A stretch of DNA of 64,000 nt from Saccharibacillus sacchari DSM 19268 (GTDB taxonomy: Bacteria > Bacillota > Bacilli > Paenibacillales > Paenibacillaceae). The notes under the pieces were generated by a model. It had not been told where the DNA came from and did no database searches. It saw nothing but the letters and a program-made list of their open reading frames with translations. The stretch covers positions 2,307,344 through 2,371,343 of the forward strand of contig NZ_KK073875.1 of the NCBI RefSeq assembly GCF_000585395.1, given 5' to 3'. Numbering within the stretch: the stretch's first letter is position 1; each line of letters starts with the position of its first letter. Below are positions 18,857 through 28,133 of this stretch, piece after piece. Both the position numbers and the translations under genes were made by a program.

Positions 18857-20041
18857 TTACTTGTCGTTCAGGGCTACGACGCCTGGGAGGGCTTTGCCTT
18901 CCATGAACTCCAGGGAAGCGCCGCCGCCTGTGGAGATATGGTTCATCTTCTCAGCCAGGCCGAATTTTTCTGTTGCTGCCGCGGAGTCGCCGCCGCCGAT
19001 GATGGTGTAACCTTCGGTTGCTGCGCAAGCTTCGCCTACAGCACGCGTGCCGTGGGAGAAAGGCTCGATTTCGAATACGCCCATAGGTCCGTTCCAAACA
19101 ACCAGTTTGGATTTCGCGATGATATCGGCATAGATTTCACGCGTTTTCGGACCGATGTCGATGCCTTCCCAGTCAGCCGGAATGCCGTCTTCGACGTTGA
19201 TGATCTTCGTGTTCGCCGAAGCGCTGAAGTCGTCGGAGATTACGATATCGACCGGCAGGTGGAAGTTCTTGCCGAGCTTTTTCGCTTTTTCGATGAAACC
19301 GAGAGCCACGTCGAACTTGCTGTCGTCGAGCAGGGACTGTCCGATTTCATAGCCTTGAGCCTTGAAGAAGGTGTAAGCCAGACCGCCGCCGATCAGAACG
19401 TTGTCCGCGATGTTCAGCAGGTTGTCGATCACGTCGATCTTGTCTTTTACTTTCGAACCGCCGACGATTGCCGTGAACGGGCGCTCCGGGTTCGAAATCG
19501 CTTTGCCCAGTACGTCAAGTTCTTTTTCCATCAGCAGGCCGGATACGGCCGGCAGATGGTGCGCGATGCCTTCAGTCGAAGCATGGGCACGGTGAGCGGC
19601 GCCGAATGCGTCGTTTACGAACAGATCGGCGAGCGAAGCGAATTCTTTTGCAAGTTCCGAATCGTTCTTCTCTTCGCCTTTGTGGAAACGTACGTTTTCA
19701 AGCACCAGCACGTCTCCGTCTTTGAGCTCGGCGATTTTAGCCTTGACCGCGTCTCCGATCGACTCATCCGTTTTAGCAACCGGTTTGCCCAGCAGTTCGG
19801 ACAGGCGTTCTGCCGCTGGAGTCAGGCGCATCGAATCAACGACTTCGCCTTTCGGACGTCCAAGGTGGCTCGCCAGCAGTACTTTTGCGCCTCTTTCGGT
19901 CAGGTATTCGATCGTCGGAATTGTTGCACGGATACGAGTGTCATCCGTAATTTTTCCATCTTCGAGCGGAACGTTAAAATCGACGCGCACAAACACAACT
20001 TTGCCGCTTACTTCTACGTCACGTACACTTTTCTTATTCAT
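18857..20041 (-). CDS. pgk: phosphoglycerate kinase
   Basis: 394 residues, standard length. It transfers phosphate from 1,3-bisphosphoglycerate to ADP. Signatures: [19 protein letters not shown] at the N-terminus, SHLGRPKG, and the nucleotide-binding [13 protein letters not shown] near the C-terminus. GGGGGATTAATTT precedes the ATG. It lies between gap (terminator in the gap) and tpiA (repeat R6 in the gap), so its co-transcription with either is not certain. Confidence 0.99.
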   Translation of the reverse strand: MNKKSVRDVEVSGKVVFVRVDFNVPLEDGKITDDTRIRATIPTIEYLTERGAKVLLASHLGRPKGEVVDSMRLTPAAERLSELLGKPVAKTDESIGDAVKAKIAELKDGDVLVLENVRFHKGEEKNDSELAKEFASLADLFVNDAFGAAHRAHASTEGIAHHLPAVSGLLMEKELDVLGKAISNPERPFTAIVGGSKVKDKIDVIDNLLNIADNVLIGGGLAYTFFKAQGYEIGQSLLDDSKFDVALGFIEKAKKLGKNFHLPVDIVISDDFSASANTKIINVEDGIPADWEGIDIGPKTREIYADIIAKSKLVVWNGPMGVFEIEPFSHGTRAVGEACAATEGYTIIGGGDSAAATEKFGLAEKMNHISTGGGASLEFMEGKALPGVVALNDK

Positions 20042-20115
20042 AAATTAATCCCCCATGCCCTCAAATTTAGAATTCAGGATTCCAAGGAATGCGCATCGCC
20101 CGTTTCGGCAACTTA

Positions 20116-20153
20116 GAAAAAGCGGAAACAAAGAACCTCTGTTTCCGCTTTGT
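20116..20153 (-). terminator. hairpin terminator after gap
   Basis: AAAGCGGAAACA pairs with TGTTTCCGCTTT and is followed on the minus strand by TTCTAAG. A second hairpin (CGTCGACCG/CGGTCGACG, near 20166-20198) lies between it and gap. It may partly uncouple gap from pgk. Confidence 0.7.
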
Positions 20154-20247
20154 CTGCGTGAAGTCCGTCGACCGAACCGAAATCGGCCGGTCGACGCAGC
20201 TTCATGATGCTATAAGTTTGCCGTTCTTCGTGCGAAAGTCTCCGGAA

Positions 20248-21258
20248 TTACTGAGCTTTTTTCGCGAAGAATTCAAGCGTACGAACGAGTTGAGCCGTGT
20301 AAGACATTTCGTTGTCGTACCAAGCTACTGTTTTAACCAGCTGCTTGTCGCCGACTGTCATTACGCGAGTTTGCGTAGCGTCGAACAGGGAACCGAAAGT
20401 CATGCCCTTGATGTCGGACGATACGATTTCGTCTTCTGTGTAACCGTAAGTTTCTGGGTCGGCAGCAGCTTTCATAGCCGCGTTGACTTCATCAACTGTT
20501 ACGTTTTTCTCCAGAACCGTTACCAGCTCAGTCAGGGAACCTGTAGCAACCGGTACGCGTTGCGCTGCGCCGTCAAGTTTGCCTTGCAGCTCAGGGATAA
20601 CCAGACCGATTGCTTTAGCAGCGCCAGTCGTGTTAGGAATGATGTTTTCTGCTGCTGCGCGTGCACGACGAAAGTCGCCTTTAGGGTGCGGAGCATCCAG
20701 AGTGTTTTGGTCGCCGGTGTAAGCGTGGATCGTAGTCATGAGACCTTGAACGACGCCGAACTGATCTTGCAGTGTTTTTGCCATAGGAGCCAGGCAGTTT
20801 GTTGTGCAAGATGCGCCGGAGATAACCGTTTCCGAACCGTCGAGGATCTCGTGGTTAACGTTGTAAACGATTGTTTTCATGTCACCCGTAGCCGGTGCGG
20901 AGATTACAACTTTTTTAGCGCCAGCCGTGATGTGCTTCTCAGCGCCTTCTTTAGTTGTGAAGAAACCTGTGCACTCCAGAACGATGTCAACGCCGAGCTC
21001 TCCCCAAGGAAGTTCTTCAGGGTTACGGTTAGCCAGAACTTTTACGTCCTTGCCGTTTACTTTGAAGAAACCGTCGTGTACTTCAACGTCGCCGTTGAAT
21101 TTACCTTGAGTTGTATCATATTTCAACAGGTGAGCGAGCATTTTCGCATCGGTCAAGTCGTTGATTGCGACAACCTCGATACCTTGCACGTCTTGAATGC
21201 GGCGGAAAGCCAAACGTCCGATACGACCAAATCCGTTAATACCTACTTTTACAGTCAT
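20248..21258 (-). CDS. gapA: glyceraldehyde-3-phosphate dehydrogenase
   Basis: 336 residues from the ATG at 21258 ([20 protein letters not shown]), preceded by GGAGGAACTGTTCA; a longer reading to 21303 has no support. Rossmann motif NGFGRIGR binds NAD; the catalytic Cys is in [12 protein letters not shown] (about 151-152). It oxidises and phosphorylates glyceraldehyde-3-phosphate. It lies directly downstream of its repressor cggR, as in B. subtilis. Confidence 0.99.
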   Translation of the reverse strand: MTVKVGINGFGRIGRLAFRRIQDVQGIEVVAINDLTDAKMLAHLLKYDTTQGKFNGDVEVHDGFFKVNGKDVKVLANRNPEELPWGELGVDIVLECTGFFTTKEGAEKHITAGAKKVVISAPATGDMKTIVYNVNHEILDGSETVISGASCTTNCLAPMAKTLQDQFGVVQGLMTTIHAYTGDQNTLDAPHPKGDFRRARAAAENIIPNTTGAAKAIGLVIPELQGKLDGAAQRVPVATGSLTELVTVLEKNVTVDEVNAAMKAAADPETYGYTEDEIVSSDIKGMTFGSLFDATQTRVMTVGDKQLVKTVAWYDNEMSYTAQLVRTLEFFAKKAQ

Positions 21259-21364
21259 TGAACAGTTCCTCCTAAATAGATGGTTTTTGAAGAAATGTTT
21301 CATTTATTCAAGGCGCATACTTCTTCATATCGATGAAAAAGCCGCACCATGAGTAACAAATTCG

Positions 21365-22402
21365 TCAGGCGCTCTCCAGCTCCCGGACAATTTCGAGCGC
21401 AGCCGCTTCGTCGATCACCAGAATGTCTTCCTGACCGAATCGCAGCACCGCGTGAATCGCCTTTGCCTTTGATTTGCCTCCCGCGATCCCAAGCACGACG
21501 TCCGCCGCCTTGATATCGTCAAGTCTGAGTCCGAGAGTCAGCATATTATGCACGAAACTGCCGCTCTCGTCGAAGTAATAACCGAAAGATTCGGCTACCG
21601 CTCCTTTTTCCTTAAGGCCGCTTGTCGTCTCTTCATCCAGTTTGCGTCGACGCGCCATATCCACCGCATTGCCGATCCCGTGCACAATGACGCGGGCGGT
21701 GCGGATCTCGCGGACGATTTCCTGAATGTTAGGGTCGTGCACAAGCGATTCGTACGCTTCCCGGCTCAACAGATCGGGTACGTGCAGCAAGCGATAATCG
21801 GCGCCTACCCGCTTGGCCATGTTGGAAGCGATGGTGTTCGCCTGAATTTCCAGGCTTTCGCCCAGTCCTCCGCGTGCGGGAACGAACCAACTGCCTTTAA
21901 GGGGACCGTTTACCGGATAAGTCAACTGCTCGGCCATCTCGGCCAGGGTCGTGCCGCCCGTTACGGCTACCACATCCCCGCCTTGCATCACGCCCAGCAG
22001 CGCTTTGGCTCCGGCTTTGCCGAGCTCGCGCTTGGATAGAGGCGATTCGTCGCAGTTGCCCGGAACCACCACAACTTTCCGCAGTCCGTAAAACTTGCGA
22101 ATCTTCTCTTCCAGGTTGGACAATCCCACTAATTCCTTCAATACTGGTTCCAGACGCTCAAGAAGGAGTTGTCCAGCATCACTGATCCGCATGCCCGCCG
22201 TGTCCGTCTCTATCAAGCCTTGTGCTTTCAGCAGATCGGTCTCGGCTCTCAGCACCCGTTCGGTCATTTGCAAGGAATTCGCCAGCGTGCGGCGCCCCGT
22301 CGTGCCCGTCAGCATGATCTGATGAAGGATGGTGTACCTTTTCTTGAGAGTTTCCATGAGATCGGGAAGCAGCTGCTGCTGGATTTCGAGAATGTTCTGC
22401 AT
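21365..22402 (-). CDS. cggR: central glycolytic genes regulator CggR
   Basis: 345 residues from the ATG at 22402 (MQNILEIQQQLLPDL), with AGAGGTGG 7 nt upstream. The N-terminal winged helix (~30-85, TLANSLQMTERVLRAETDLL) binds the operator; the C-terminal SorC-type sugar-binding domain (~100-340) contains VTGGTTLAEMA and VHGIGNA. CggR represses its own operon and is released by fructose-1,6-bisphosphate. A matching operator lies just upstream, at 22449-22487. Confidence 0.96.
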   Translation of the reverse strand: MQNILEIQQQLLPDLMETLKKRYTILHQIMLTGTTGRRTLANSLQMTERVLRAETDLLKAQGLIETDTAGMRISDAGQLLLERLEPVLKELVGLSNLEEKIRKFYGLRKVVVVPGNCDESPLSKRELGKAGAKALLGVMQGGDVVAVTGGTTLAEMAEQLTYPVNGPLKGSWFVPARGGLGESLEIQANTIASNMAKRVGADYRLLHVPDLLSREAYESLVHDPNIQEIVREIRTARVIVHGIGNAVDMARRRKLDEETTSGLKEKGAVAESFGYYFDESGSFVHNMLTLGLRLDDIKAADVVLGIAGGKSKAKAIHAVLRFGQEDILVIDEAAALEIVRELESA

Positions 22403-22448
22403 GCGTTCCACCTCTGCAAACTTCGTCTGCCCGTATAATTTAAATCAG

Positions 22449-22487
22449 TGGACATTTATTGTCCCGGGAACACTTTTTTTGTCCCAC
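22449..22487 (-). promoter_or_regulatory. CggR operator
   Basis: On the minus strand: TGGGACAAAAAAAGTGT, then CGGGACA, then TGTCC. The spacing and GGGAC/GGGACA half-sites match the known B. subtilis cggR operator. It lies directly downstream of the -10 box, where a bound tetramer blocks transcription. Confidence 0.85.
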
Positions 22488-22491
22488 ACCT

Positions 22492-22520
22492 AGTTTAACC
22501 AATTTGACGCCGCTATGCAA
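22492..22520 (-). promoter_or_regulatory. sigma-A promoter of the cggR-gap operon
   Basis: Minus strand TTGCAT (22520-22515), 17-nt spacer, TAAACT (22497-22492), immediately upstream of the CggR operator. Confidence 0.65.
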
Positions 22521-22543
22521 GCTTTGGCAAGCGGATATTTTAT

Positions 22544-22559
22544 TCACAATCAATTGTGA
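22544..22559. promoter_or_regulatory. palindrome of unknown binding protein
   Basis: TCACAAT-CA-ATTGTGA is a perfect inverted repeat 24 nt upstream of the cggR -35 box. The half-sites resemble CRP/FNR or Rex sites but in everted order, so I do not assign a regulator. Confidence 0.4.
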
Positions 22560-22648
22560 TTCACCCCTACTATATATAGGTAAAATAAAGCTAGCGGGCT
22601 CATGATATGGGGGTCTTTTCGTACCCTTTTTCACAGCTCGAATAGGGC

Positions 22649-22677
22649 TTGCAATTCGCATTGCCGCCTAGTATAAT
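22649..22677 (+). promoter_or_regulatory. sigma-A promoter of tRNA-Arg
   Basis: TTGCAA (22649-22654), 17-nt spacer, TATAAT (22672-22677), 31 nt before the tRNA. Confidence 0.8.
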
Positions 22678-22707
22678 AATGATTGCTGCTGTTTGCTTGC
22701 AATCTAT

Positions 22708-22782
22708 GCGCCCGTGGTCCAATGGATATGACGTAGGCCTCCGAAGCCTGAGATCCAAGTTCGATTCTTGGCGGGCGCGCCA
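22708..22782 (+). tRNA. tRNA-Arg (CCG)
   Basis: 75 nt cloverleaf: acceptor GCGCCCG/CGGGCGC, anticodon loop CTCCGAA giving CCG for codon CGG, TTCGATT T-loop, CCA encoded. It is a single gene between the divergent cggR and clpP promoters. Confidence 0.96.
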
Positions 22783-22843
22783 TTATTATTTAACTGTATT
22801 TTTTGTTCATGACGCCGATATCGGCTATTTTTTTTGCAGAAAG

Positions 22844-22860
22844 TTTGACTTTCTTTGACT
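22844..22860 (+). promoter_or_regulatory. CtsR operator upstream of clpP
   Basis: The heptad TTTGACT is repeated directly with a 3-nt spacer, matching the CtsR heptad-repeat consensus in reverse. The second heptad overlaps the -35 box, so CtsR should repress clpP until heat or protein stress. Confidence 0.85.
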
Positions 22861-22883
22861 TTATGTTTGGAATTGTTTATCAT
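22855..22883 (+). promoter_or_regulatory. sigma-A promoter of clpP
   Basis: TTGACT (22855-22860), 17-nt spacer, TATCAT (22878-22883), overlapping the CtsR operator. Confidence 0.75.
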
Positions 22884-23008
22884 ATGGGTAATACCAGCTA
22901 GACGTTTACCGGACTCCTCTACGCATAGGGTTCGGCGGGCCCATCCAGCCTGGCATCCATTCCAATTCTAAGGACGGAATAGATCCGTTCACAAGGAGGT
23001 TTTTCACT

Positions 23009-23611
23009 GTGGGTTACATTCCTATGGTCGTTGAACAAAGCAATCGCGGCGAGAGAGCGTATGACATTTACTCCCGCCTGCTGAAAGACCGCATTATTTT
23101 CCTCGGCACCGAAGTCAATGACGTCGTAGCCAACGCAATCATTGCACAACTCCTGTTCCTCGAAGCGGAAGATCCGGAGAAGGACATTTACCTTTATATC
23201 AATAGCCCGGGCGGTTCGATCACGGCCGGCATGGCGATTTTCGATACGATGCAGTTCATCAAGGCGGACGTCTCCACAATCTGCGTCGGCATGGCTGCGT
23301 CGATGGGCGCATTCTTGCTGAATGCAGGCGCCAAAGGCAAACGTTTTGCCCTGCCGAACAGCGAAATCATGATTCACCAACCTCTGGGCGGCGCTCAAGG
23401 TCAGGCTTCGGACATCGAAATCCGTGCCCGCCGCATCATCGCGCTCCGCGAGAAGCTGAACCGCATCATGTCCGAGCGTACCGGTCAACCGATCGAACGC
23501 ATCGACAAAGATACGGATCGCGACTACTTCATGGATGCCGCGGCTGCTGCCGAATACGGCATTATCGATAAAGTCATCGAGAAGCCGGTTGCCGAAGTCG
23601 GCGTGAAGTAA
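23009..23611 (+). CDS. clpP: ATP-dependent Clp protease proteolytic subunit ClpP
   Basis: 200 residues, standard length. The start is GTG at 23009 with AAGGAGG 9 nt upstream. Catalytic triad: Ser98 in GMAASMGA, His123 in MIHQPLGG, Asp172 in DRDYFM. ClpP forms the double-heptamer chamber that works with ClpX/ClpC, degrading among others proteins carrying the ssrA tag made by the tmRNA in this window. The upstream CtsR site indicates heat-shock control. A strong terminator follows. Confidence 0.99.
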   Translation: MGYIPMVVEQSNRGERAYDIYSRLLKDRIIFLGTEVNDVVANAIIAQLLFLEAEDPEKDIYLYINSPGGSITAGMAIFDTMQFIKADVSTICVGMAASMGAFLLNAGAKGKRFALPNSEIMIHQPLGGAQGQASDIEIRARRIIALREKLNRIMSERTGQPIERIDKDTDRDYFMDAAAAAEYGIIDKVIEKPVAEVGVK

Positions 23612-23674
23612 AACAAAATCGTATATCGGGAAAAATCGCAAACACACCGTGTCCGACTTTTCCCGAATCCGGCC

Positions 23675-23721
23675 AAGCCTATCGTTATTCGCCTTCGCGG
23701 CGTCTGACGATAGGCTTTTTT
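23675..23721 (+). terminator. terminator after clpP
   Basis: AAGCCTATCGT pairs with ACGATAGGCTT, followed by a T-run, ~65 nt after the clpP stop. Confidence 0.9.
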
Positions 23722-23742
23722 GTATCCGTACATCGTAGCTTG

Positions 23743-23807
23743 CTCGGCTCGGCTCGGCTCGGCTCGGCTCGGCTCGGCTCGGCTCGGCTCGGCTCGGCTC
23801 GGCTCGG
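23743..23807. repeat. (CTCGG)13 microsatellite
   Basis: Thirteen perfect tandem copies of CTCGG (65 nt) in the clpP-AIM24 intergenic region, not in any supported gene. Confidence 0.95.
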
Positions 23808-23808
23808 C

Positions 23809-24000
23809 TAACGGATCGTATGTCCTTTAAAGCCGCAAATCAACCTCCTCCGAGACTTTAACGGATCGTATTACCGTTAGACGCTGATTTGCCTACTTTT
23901 CCCGCCCAAATCAAGCCCTTTTCTACTCTAAGCGTCACCTCGATCCGTTAAAAATTCAATCCTGCTGCAAAACCCTCCTAAGCGCCGCCTCGATCCGTTA
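23809..24000. repeat. second cluster of TAACGGAT repeats
   Basis: Two copies of the palindromic type lie at 23809-23829 (degenerate right arm) and 23859-23879. Two copies of the asymmetric 22-mer, reading TAAGCG..CCTCGATCCGTTA, lie at 23929-23950 and 23979-24000, 50 nt apart. 24001-24254 holds no supported gene; it is pyrimidine-rich on the + strand. Confidence 0.75.
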
Positions 24001-24254
24001 AAATGTCCAGTCTGCTCCAAATGCCGATCCCGCCGCGAACTTGCCGGCCTTCTCGCGAGTTTTTCGCGGCGCTCCCACAGCTTTCGCACAGCTCAACCAC
24101 GACTTTTTCGCAACCTTCTCGCTGCCGTTCCGCATCTTTTTATAGCTCTCCTACGGCTTTTTTGCAGCCTTTTCGCAACCGTTTATCGGCGACGCGCGTA
24201 ATAGGTGCAGATAAACCCTGATTCCATGTACATACACCGAGGAGGAAAATATCC

Positions 24255-25040
24255 ATGCAATTTCGTCATAACGATTTTCGCGTGTTCAGCTCGTTGAAAA
24301 GAGACAATCTGGTCATTGAAGTTATTCAGGCAGGCGGGTTGCCGGAGAATTATAACGAAGAGCTGGCCAAATCGATCAATCATCACGATCACGAACGCTT
24401 TAGCTGGCAGCAGGTGCGCATTTTGCTTCAGGATACGTCGGTTGTGCTGGAAGCGGGTGCCCTGCAATATATGATGGGCAACATCGAGATGGAAAACAAA
24501 TCGGGCGGCGTGGGCGGTTTTGCGAAGAAATTCGTGGGCAGCGCGGTCACGGGCGAAACGGCGAGCAAACCGATCTACCGCGGTACGGGCGAAATGTACT
24601 TGGAGCCTAAACGCAAAGACTTCACGTTGATCGAATTGTCTCCCGGCGAAGAGATCATCGTCGACGACGGACTCTTTTTCTGCGCGGAAAACACGGTCAA
24701 AGTCGGCGTCGCCAAGCAAAGCAACGTCTCGTCGGCGCTGTTCGGCGGCGAAGGACTGTTCCAGACCAAGATTACGGCGTCGGATAACGGCTATGTCGTT
24801 CTCGAACTGCCGGTGCCGGAATACGAGCTGGTTCGTTACGAACTGGACGGCACCGAAACGTTGAAGGTAGACGGAAGCTTTGCGGTTCTGCGCAGCAGCA
24901 CGATCGAGTTCTCGGTTGAAAAGTCGACGAAATCGCTGCTCGGCTCGGCATCTTCCGGCGAAGGCATGCTTCAGACGTTCCGCGGACGCGGCGAAGTCTG
25001 GCTCGCGCCGACGCTTCCGTTCCGTACCCGCCCGTTTTGA
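24255..25040 (+). CDS. AIM24 family protein
   Basis: 261 residues starting MQFRHNDFRVFSSLKRDN. It matches the AIM24 (former DUF124) beta-sandwich family through a Gly-rich middle (GGVGGFAKKFVGSAVTGE), PIYRGTGEMYLEP and the C-terminal GEGMLQTFRGRGEVWLAP. Bacterial members have no established function; the yeast namesake is mitochondrial. No signal peptide or membrane helix, so probably cytoplasmic. GGAGGAAAATATCC precedes the ATG. A terminator shared with the convergent Rrf2 gene follows. Confidence 0.75.
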   Translation: MQFRHNDFRVFSSLKRDNLVIEVIQAGGLPENYNEELAKSINHHDHERFSWQQVRILLQDTSVVLEAGALQYMMGNIEMENKSGGVGGFAKKFVGSAVTGETASKPIYRGTGEMYLEPKRKDFTLIELSPGEEIIVDDGLFFCAENTVKVGVAKQSNVSSALFGGEGLFQTKITASDNGYVVLELPVPEYELVRYELDGTETLKVDGSFAVLRSSTIEFSVEKSTKSLLGSASSGEGMLQTFRGRGEVWLAPTLPFRTRPF

Positions 25041-25160
25041 TCGCACACGGCTACCACCTGTCGTAAAAGAGAGTTGTTTATACCGAAAACCCAGCCTGGG
25101 ATAGTTGGATGAACGGCTAGGCTCGTCAGCTTCACCTTGCAAATCTTGACCAGAACCAGA

Positions 25161-25209
25161 AAAAGGCTGCCCCGAATCCGGATTACGGATTAAGGGACAG
25201 CCTTTTTTT
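25161..25209. terminator. bidirectional terminator between AIM24 and Rrf2 genes
   Basis: AAAAGGCTGCCCC pairs with GGGACAGCCTTTTT; T-runs lie on both sides (seven T on the + strand, five on the minus). Confidence 0.85.
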
Positions 25210-25263
25210 CGTTCATATGCGCACGGCAACGATTACTGTGCGGGATTATCGATTTTGTCCCGG

Positions 25264-25728
25264 TTAACGATTCGTCGGAGCAAAGTAGTCCGGCAGCACA
25301 ATGCCTTCCAGCTGCGAAATATCCCCGGCAACATCGGCGACCGTCGTCTGCTCCAAAATCTGCTCCATCGCGCGCTGCGCGCTGATGAAGATCGGATTCA
25401 TCGCGGCCTGGATATTCCGGCCGACTTCGCAGTTCGGATTCGGACTCTCATGCACCGCAAACAACCCGCCTTCGCCGACGGCATTCACAGCCTTGTAGAC
25501 TTCAAGCAATGTGATGTCGGCCAACGGCTTTTTCAGTCGCGCACCCGCAATGCCGGCTCTGGCCTCGACAAGACCCGCACGGCCCAGCATGCCCGTAATG
25601 CGCCGAATCACGACCGGATTGGTATTCACGCTCGACGCGATCATGTCCGAAGTCGCTGTGCCGGGCTGCGAAATACTCAGCAGAATCAAGATGTGCACGG
25701 CAACGGGAAATCTCGTACTGATATTCAT
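25264..25728 (-). CDS. Rrf2-family transcriptional regulator
   Basis: 154 residues. The N-terminal winged helix is typical of Rrf2 (MNISTRFPVAVHILILLS, then SVNTNPVVIRRITGMLGRAG as recognition region), followed by the dimerisation helix. Only one cysteine is seen (NPNCEVG, about 93), so it lacks the three-Cys Fe-S set of IscR/NsrR and is closer to YwnA-type members. The target is unknown. GGGAGG precedes the ATG. It appears monocistronic, between a bidirectional terminator and ilvE. Confidence 0.85.
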   Translation of the reverse strand: MNISTRFPVAVHILILLSISQPGTATSDMIASSVNTNPVVIRRITGMLGRAGLVEARAGIAGARLKKPLADITLLEVYKAVNAVGEGGLFAVHESPNPNCEVGRNIQAAMNPIFISAQRAMEQILEQTTVADVAGDISQLEGIVLPDYFAPTNR

Positions 25729-25870
25729 TTCGCATTCCTCCCTTCCAGCGATCGAACTCGCGTATTGCGCCTATAACGAACTTCAGGCGCACATTCGGAT
25801 TTGTGTTCCGAACGCGCACCTTTCATTCCGTTATTACGTGAAACCATTGTAGTTACATTAGATCCTAATG

Positions 25871-26962
25871 TCAACCCTGCGTGGTCTCTGCGCTGCATAC
25901 CGTTTGCGTCCAACCGAAACGGTCTTCAGACTCGCCGCGTTGCAGCGAAGTCAGTTCGTCATACAGACGATGCGTCCATTCGCCGGTTTCCCCGCCGCCG
26001 GTTTGGACCGTTTTGCCGTTCCAGCCGATCTCGCCGATCGGCGAAACGACTGCGGCTGTTCCCGTGCCAAAAGCCTCGAGCAGCGAACCGTCTTCGGCTG
26101 CCGCGAACAGCTCGTCGATCGTGATCGGACGCTCTTCGACTTCGAATCCGAAATCGCGCAGCATATGGATCGCCGAATCGCGCGTGATGCCGTTCAAGAT
26201 GCTGCCGCTGAGCGCAGGAGTCACAATTTTATCTCCGAGGCGGAAGAATACGTTCATGCTGCCGACTTCTTCGACGTATTTGCGGTGAACGCCGTCCAGC
26301 CACAGCACTTGCGAATAACCGGCTCCGTACGCATTTTCCTGAGCCTGCATGCTTGCCGCGTAGTTACCCGCGGTCTTGGCTTCACCGACGCCGCCGGCCA
26401 CTGCGCGAACATCGCGAGTCTCGACGTGAATGCGTACCGGATTCAGACCTTCCGCATAATAAGCGCCGACCGGCGACAGGATAATCATCATCTTGTAGCT
26501 CAGCGAAGGGTTCGCGCCCAGGTGGTTCTCCGTCGCGATCGCGAACGGACGGATATACAGCGACGTACCCGGTTCGGACGGCACCCAGCTGCGATCGACT
26601 TTGATCAGTTCTTTGAGCGCGTTCAGCACGAAAGCTTCATCGATCTCCGGAATGCTCATCCGACGACACGAACGGTTGAAGCGCTCGAAGTTTTTCTCCG
26701 GACGGAACAATCGAATATCGCCGTCCGGACCGACATAAGCTTTCATGCCTTCGAAGATCGTTTGTCCGTAATGGAACACCTTCGCGGCCGGGTCCATCGG
26801 AATCGGTCCGTAAGGAACGATCTTGGCGTCATGCCAACCTTTTCCTTTTTCGTAGTCCATCGTAAACATATGGTCCGTCATATAAACGCCGAACGAAAGG
26901 TTGGCGGTATCCGGTTTCGTTTTGAGCTGCGTTGTCTTTTCGATCTTGAGTTCACCCTGCAT
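25871..26962 (-). CDS. ilvE: branched-chain amino acid aminotransferase
   Basis: 363 residues, the length of the eukaryote-like/BCAT type II group. A PLP enzyme that transaminates Leu, Ile and Val with 2-oxoglutarate. The PLP lysine is in GGVGEAKTAGNYAAS (about 200); FHYGQTIFEGMKAY and GTGTAAVVSPIGEI are family signatures. GAGGAGCG precedes the ATG. It diverges from a LysR-type regulator 110 nt away, the usual arrangement of a regulator with its target. Confidence 0.95.
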   Translation of the reverse strand: MQGELKIEKTTQLKTKPDTANLSFGVYMTDHMFTMDYEKGKGWHDAKIVPYGPIPMDPAAKVFHYGQTIFEGMKAYVGPDGDIRLFRPEKNFERFNRSCRRMSIPEIDEAFVLNALKELIKVDRSWVPSEPGTSLYIRPFAIATENHLGANPSLSYKMMIILSPVGAYYAEGLNPVRIHVETRDVRAVAGGVGEAKTAGNYAASMQAQENAYGAGYSQVLWLDGVHRKYVEEVGSMNVFFRLGDKIVTPALSGSILNGITRDSAIHMLRDFGFEVEERPITIDELFAAAEDGSLLEAFGTGTAAVVSPIGEIGWNGKTVQTGGGETGEWTHRLYDELTSLQRGESEDRFGWTQTVCSAETTQG

Positions 26963-27072
26963 GATGCACGCTCCTCTTTTTATATTGAATCATATCAGCC
27001 TCTTACCTATATTAATAATATCCTTTTCGTCGGTTCTGCATACCCCAAAAGTATGAAAGGAGAAGAAAAAAT

Positions 27073-27975
27073 ATGGATTTGCGTCAATTGCGCTATTTTT
27101 CCGCTGTCGTCAAGGAAGGTCAAATCACTTCCGCGGCCAAAAAGCTTAATATGGAGCAGCCTCCGCTCAGCCGCCAAATGAAGCTGCTGGAGGAAGAACT
27201 GGGCACGCCGCTATTCGATCGCACCGGACGCAAGCTTGTGCCTACCGAAGCCGGATGGCGATTGTACGAACGCGCAGAAGAATTGTTATTTCGCTTGGAG
27301 GAAACGCTGTTGGAGATTCGCGAGCTTGGCGAAGGCGTCGGCGGCACATTGTCGATCGGGTCCGTCGTCTCCTGCGTCTCGCTGCTCCCGAGCGCGATCG
27401 AACGCTTCGGACGACAACATCCTGCTGTTGCTTTTAAAATCCAGGAGGGCGATCATTATCAACTTGCAGAGCTGTTGCGCAAGCGTCAGATCGAGCTGAT
27501 CGTGGCCCGTTTGCCGTTTGAAGCTCCCTCGGGCACCGACGATTACGGCATCGCTTCTTTACCGGACGATCCGCTCGCCGCCGCCGTGCCGACCGCCTGG
27601 AGCGAATACGCCGGACGCGAGACCATTCGGCTCGACGAGCTGTCGGAGCGGCCATTTCTCACGCTTAAGACGGATCGCACGACCGGGATGCACGAACGAA
27701 TCATGCAGGAGTTCGCCGCGCGCGGTCAAGCTCCCCGCATCTTCTGCGAATGCTCCAGCGTCGCCGTTATTCTCGGCCTGGTCGCCCAAGGGCTTGGCGC
27801 TTCGCTGCTTCCTCGTTCGGTGCTCTCTTCTTTTCGCTCGGAAGACTTTCAGATCTTGGAGCTGAAGGATGCGGTTCTGCAAGCCGAAGTCGGCCTGGTG
27901 TGGCTGCAAGATCGCTATCTGTCGAGAAGCGCCGAGCGCTTTATCGAAGAATTGGTCAGCCAGCGCGAACTCTAA
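27073..27975 (+). CDS. LysR-type transcriptional regulator
   Basis: 300 residues, standard length. The N-terminal HTH (MDLRQLRYFSAVVKEGQITS to about 60, with AAKKLNMEQPPLSRQMKLLE) is followed by a periplasmic-binding-like effector domain (~90-295). GGAGAAGAAAAAAT precedes the ATG. Divergent from ilvE with a 110-nt shared promoter region, so control of ilvE is a fair inference but the effector is unknown. B. subtilis YwbI/AlsR-type relatives share this start. Confidence 0.9.
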   Translation: MDLRQLRYFSAVVKEGQITSAAKKLNMEQPPLSRQMKLLEEELGTPLFDRTGRKLVPTEAGWRLYERAEELLFRLEETLLEIRELGEGVGGTLSIGSVVSCVSLLPSAIERFGRQHPAVAFKIQEGDHYQLAELLRKRQIELIVARLPFEAPSGTDDYGIASLPDDPLAAAVPTAWSEYAGRETIRLDELSERPFLTLKTDRTTGMHERIMQEFAARGQAPRIFCECSSVAVILGLVAQGLGASLLPRSVLSSFRSEDFQILELKDAVLQAEVGLVWLQDRYLSRSAERFIEELVSQREL

Positions 27976-28040
27976 GCAAAGCGCATCGGCCAGAAGCAAG
28001 ACCGCCCTTTATAGTTTACCCGAAAATCCTTCTGAAATCG

Positions 28041-28098
28041 AAAAGCCCGGAACCAAACCGCGCGGGATCACTTCGCGCCGGTTCGATTCTGGGCTTTC
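28041..28098. terminator. bidirectional terminator-like hairpin
   Basis: AAAGCCCGGAA pairs with TTCTGGGCTTT, with a nested GAACC/GGTTC stem, between the convergent LysR and stalk-domain genes. Confidence 0.6.
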
Positions 28099-28133
28099 AT
28101 CGTTTATTTCCTATTATAATTGTTCGTTGTCAC

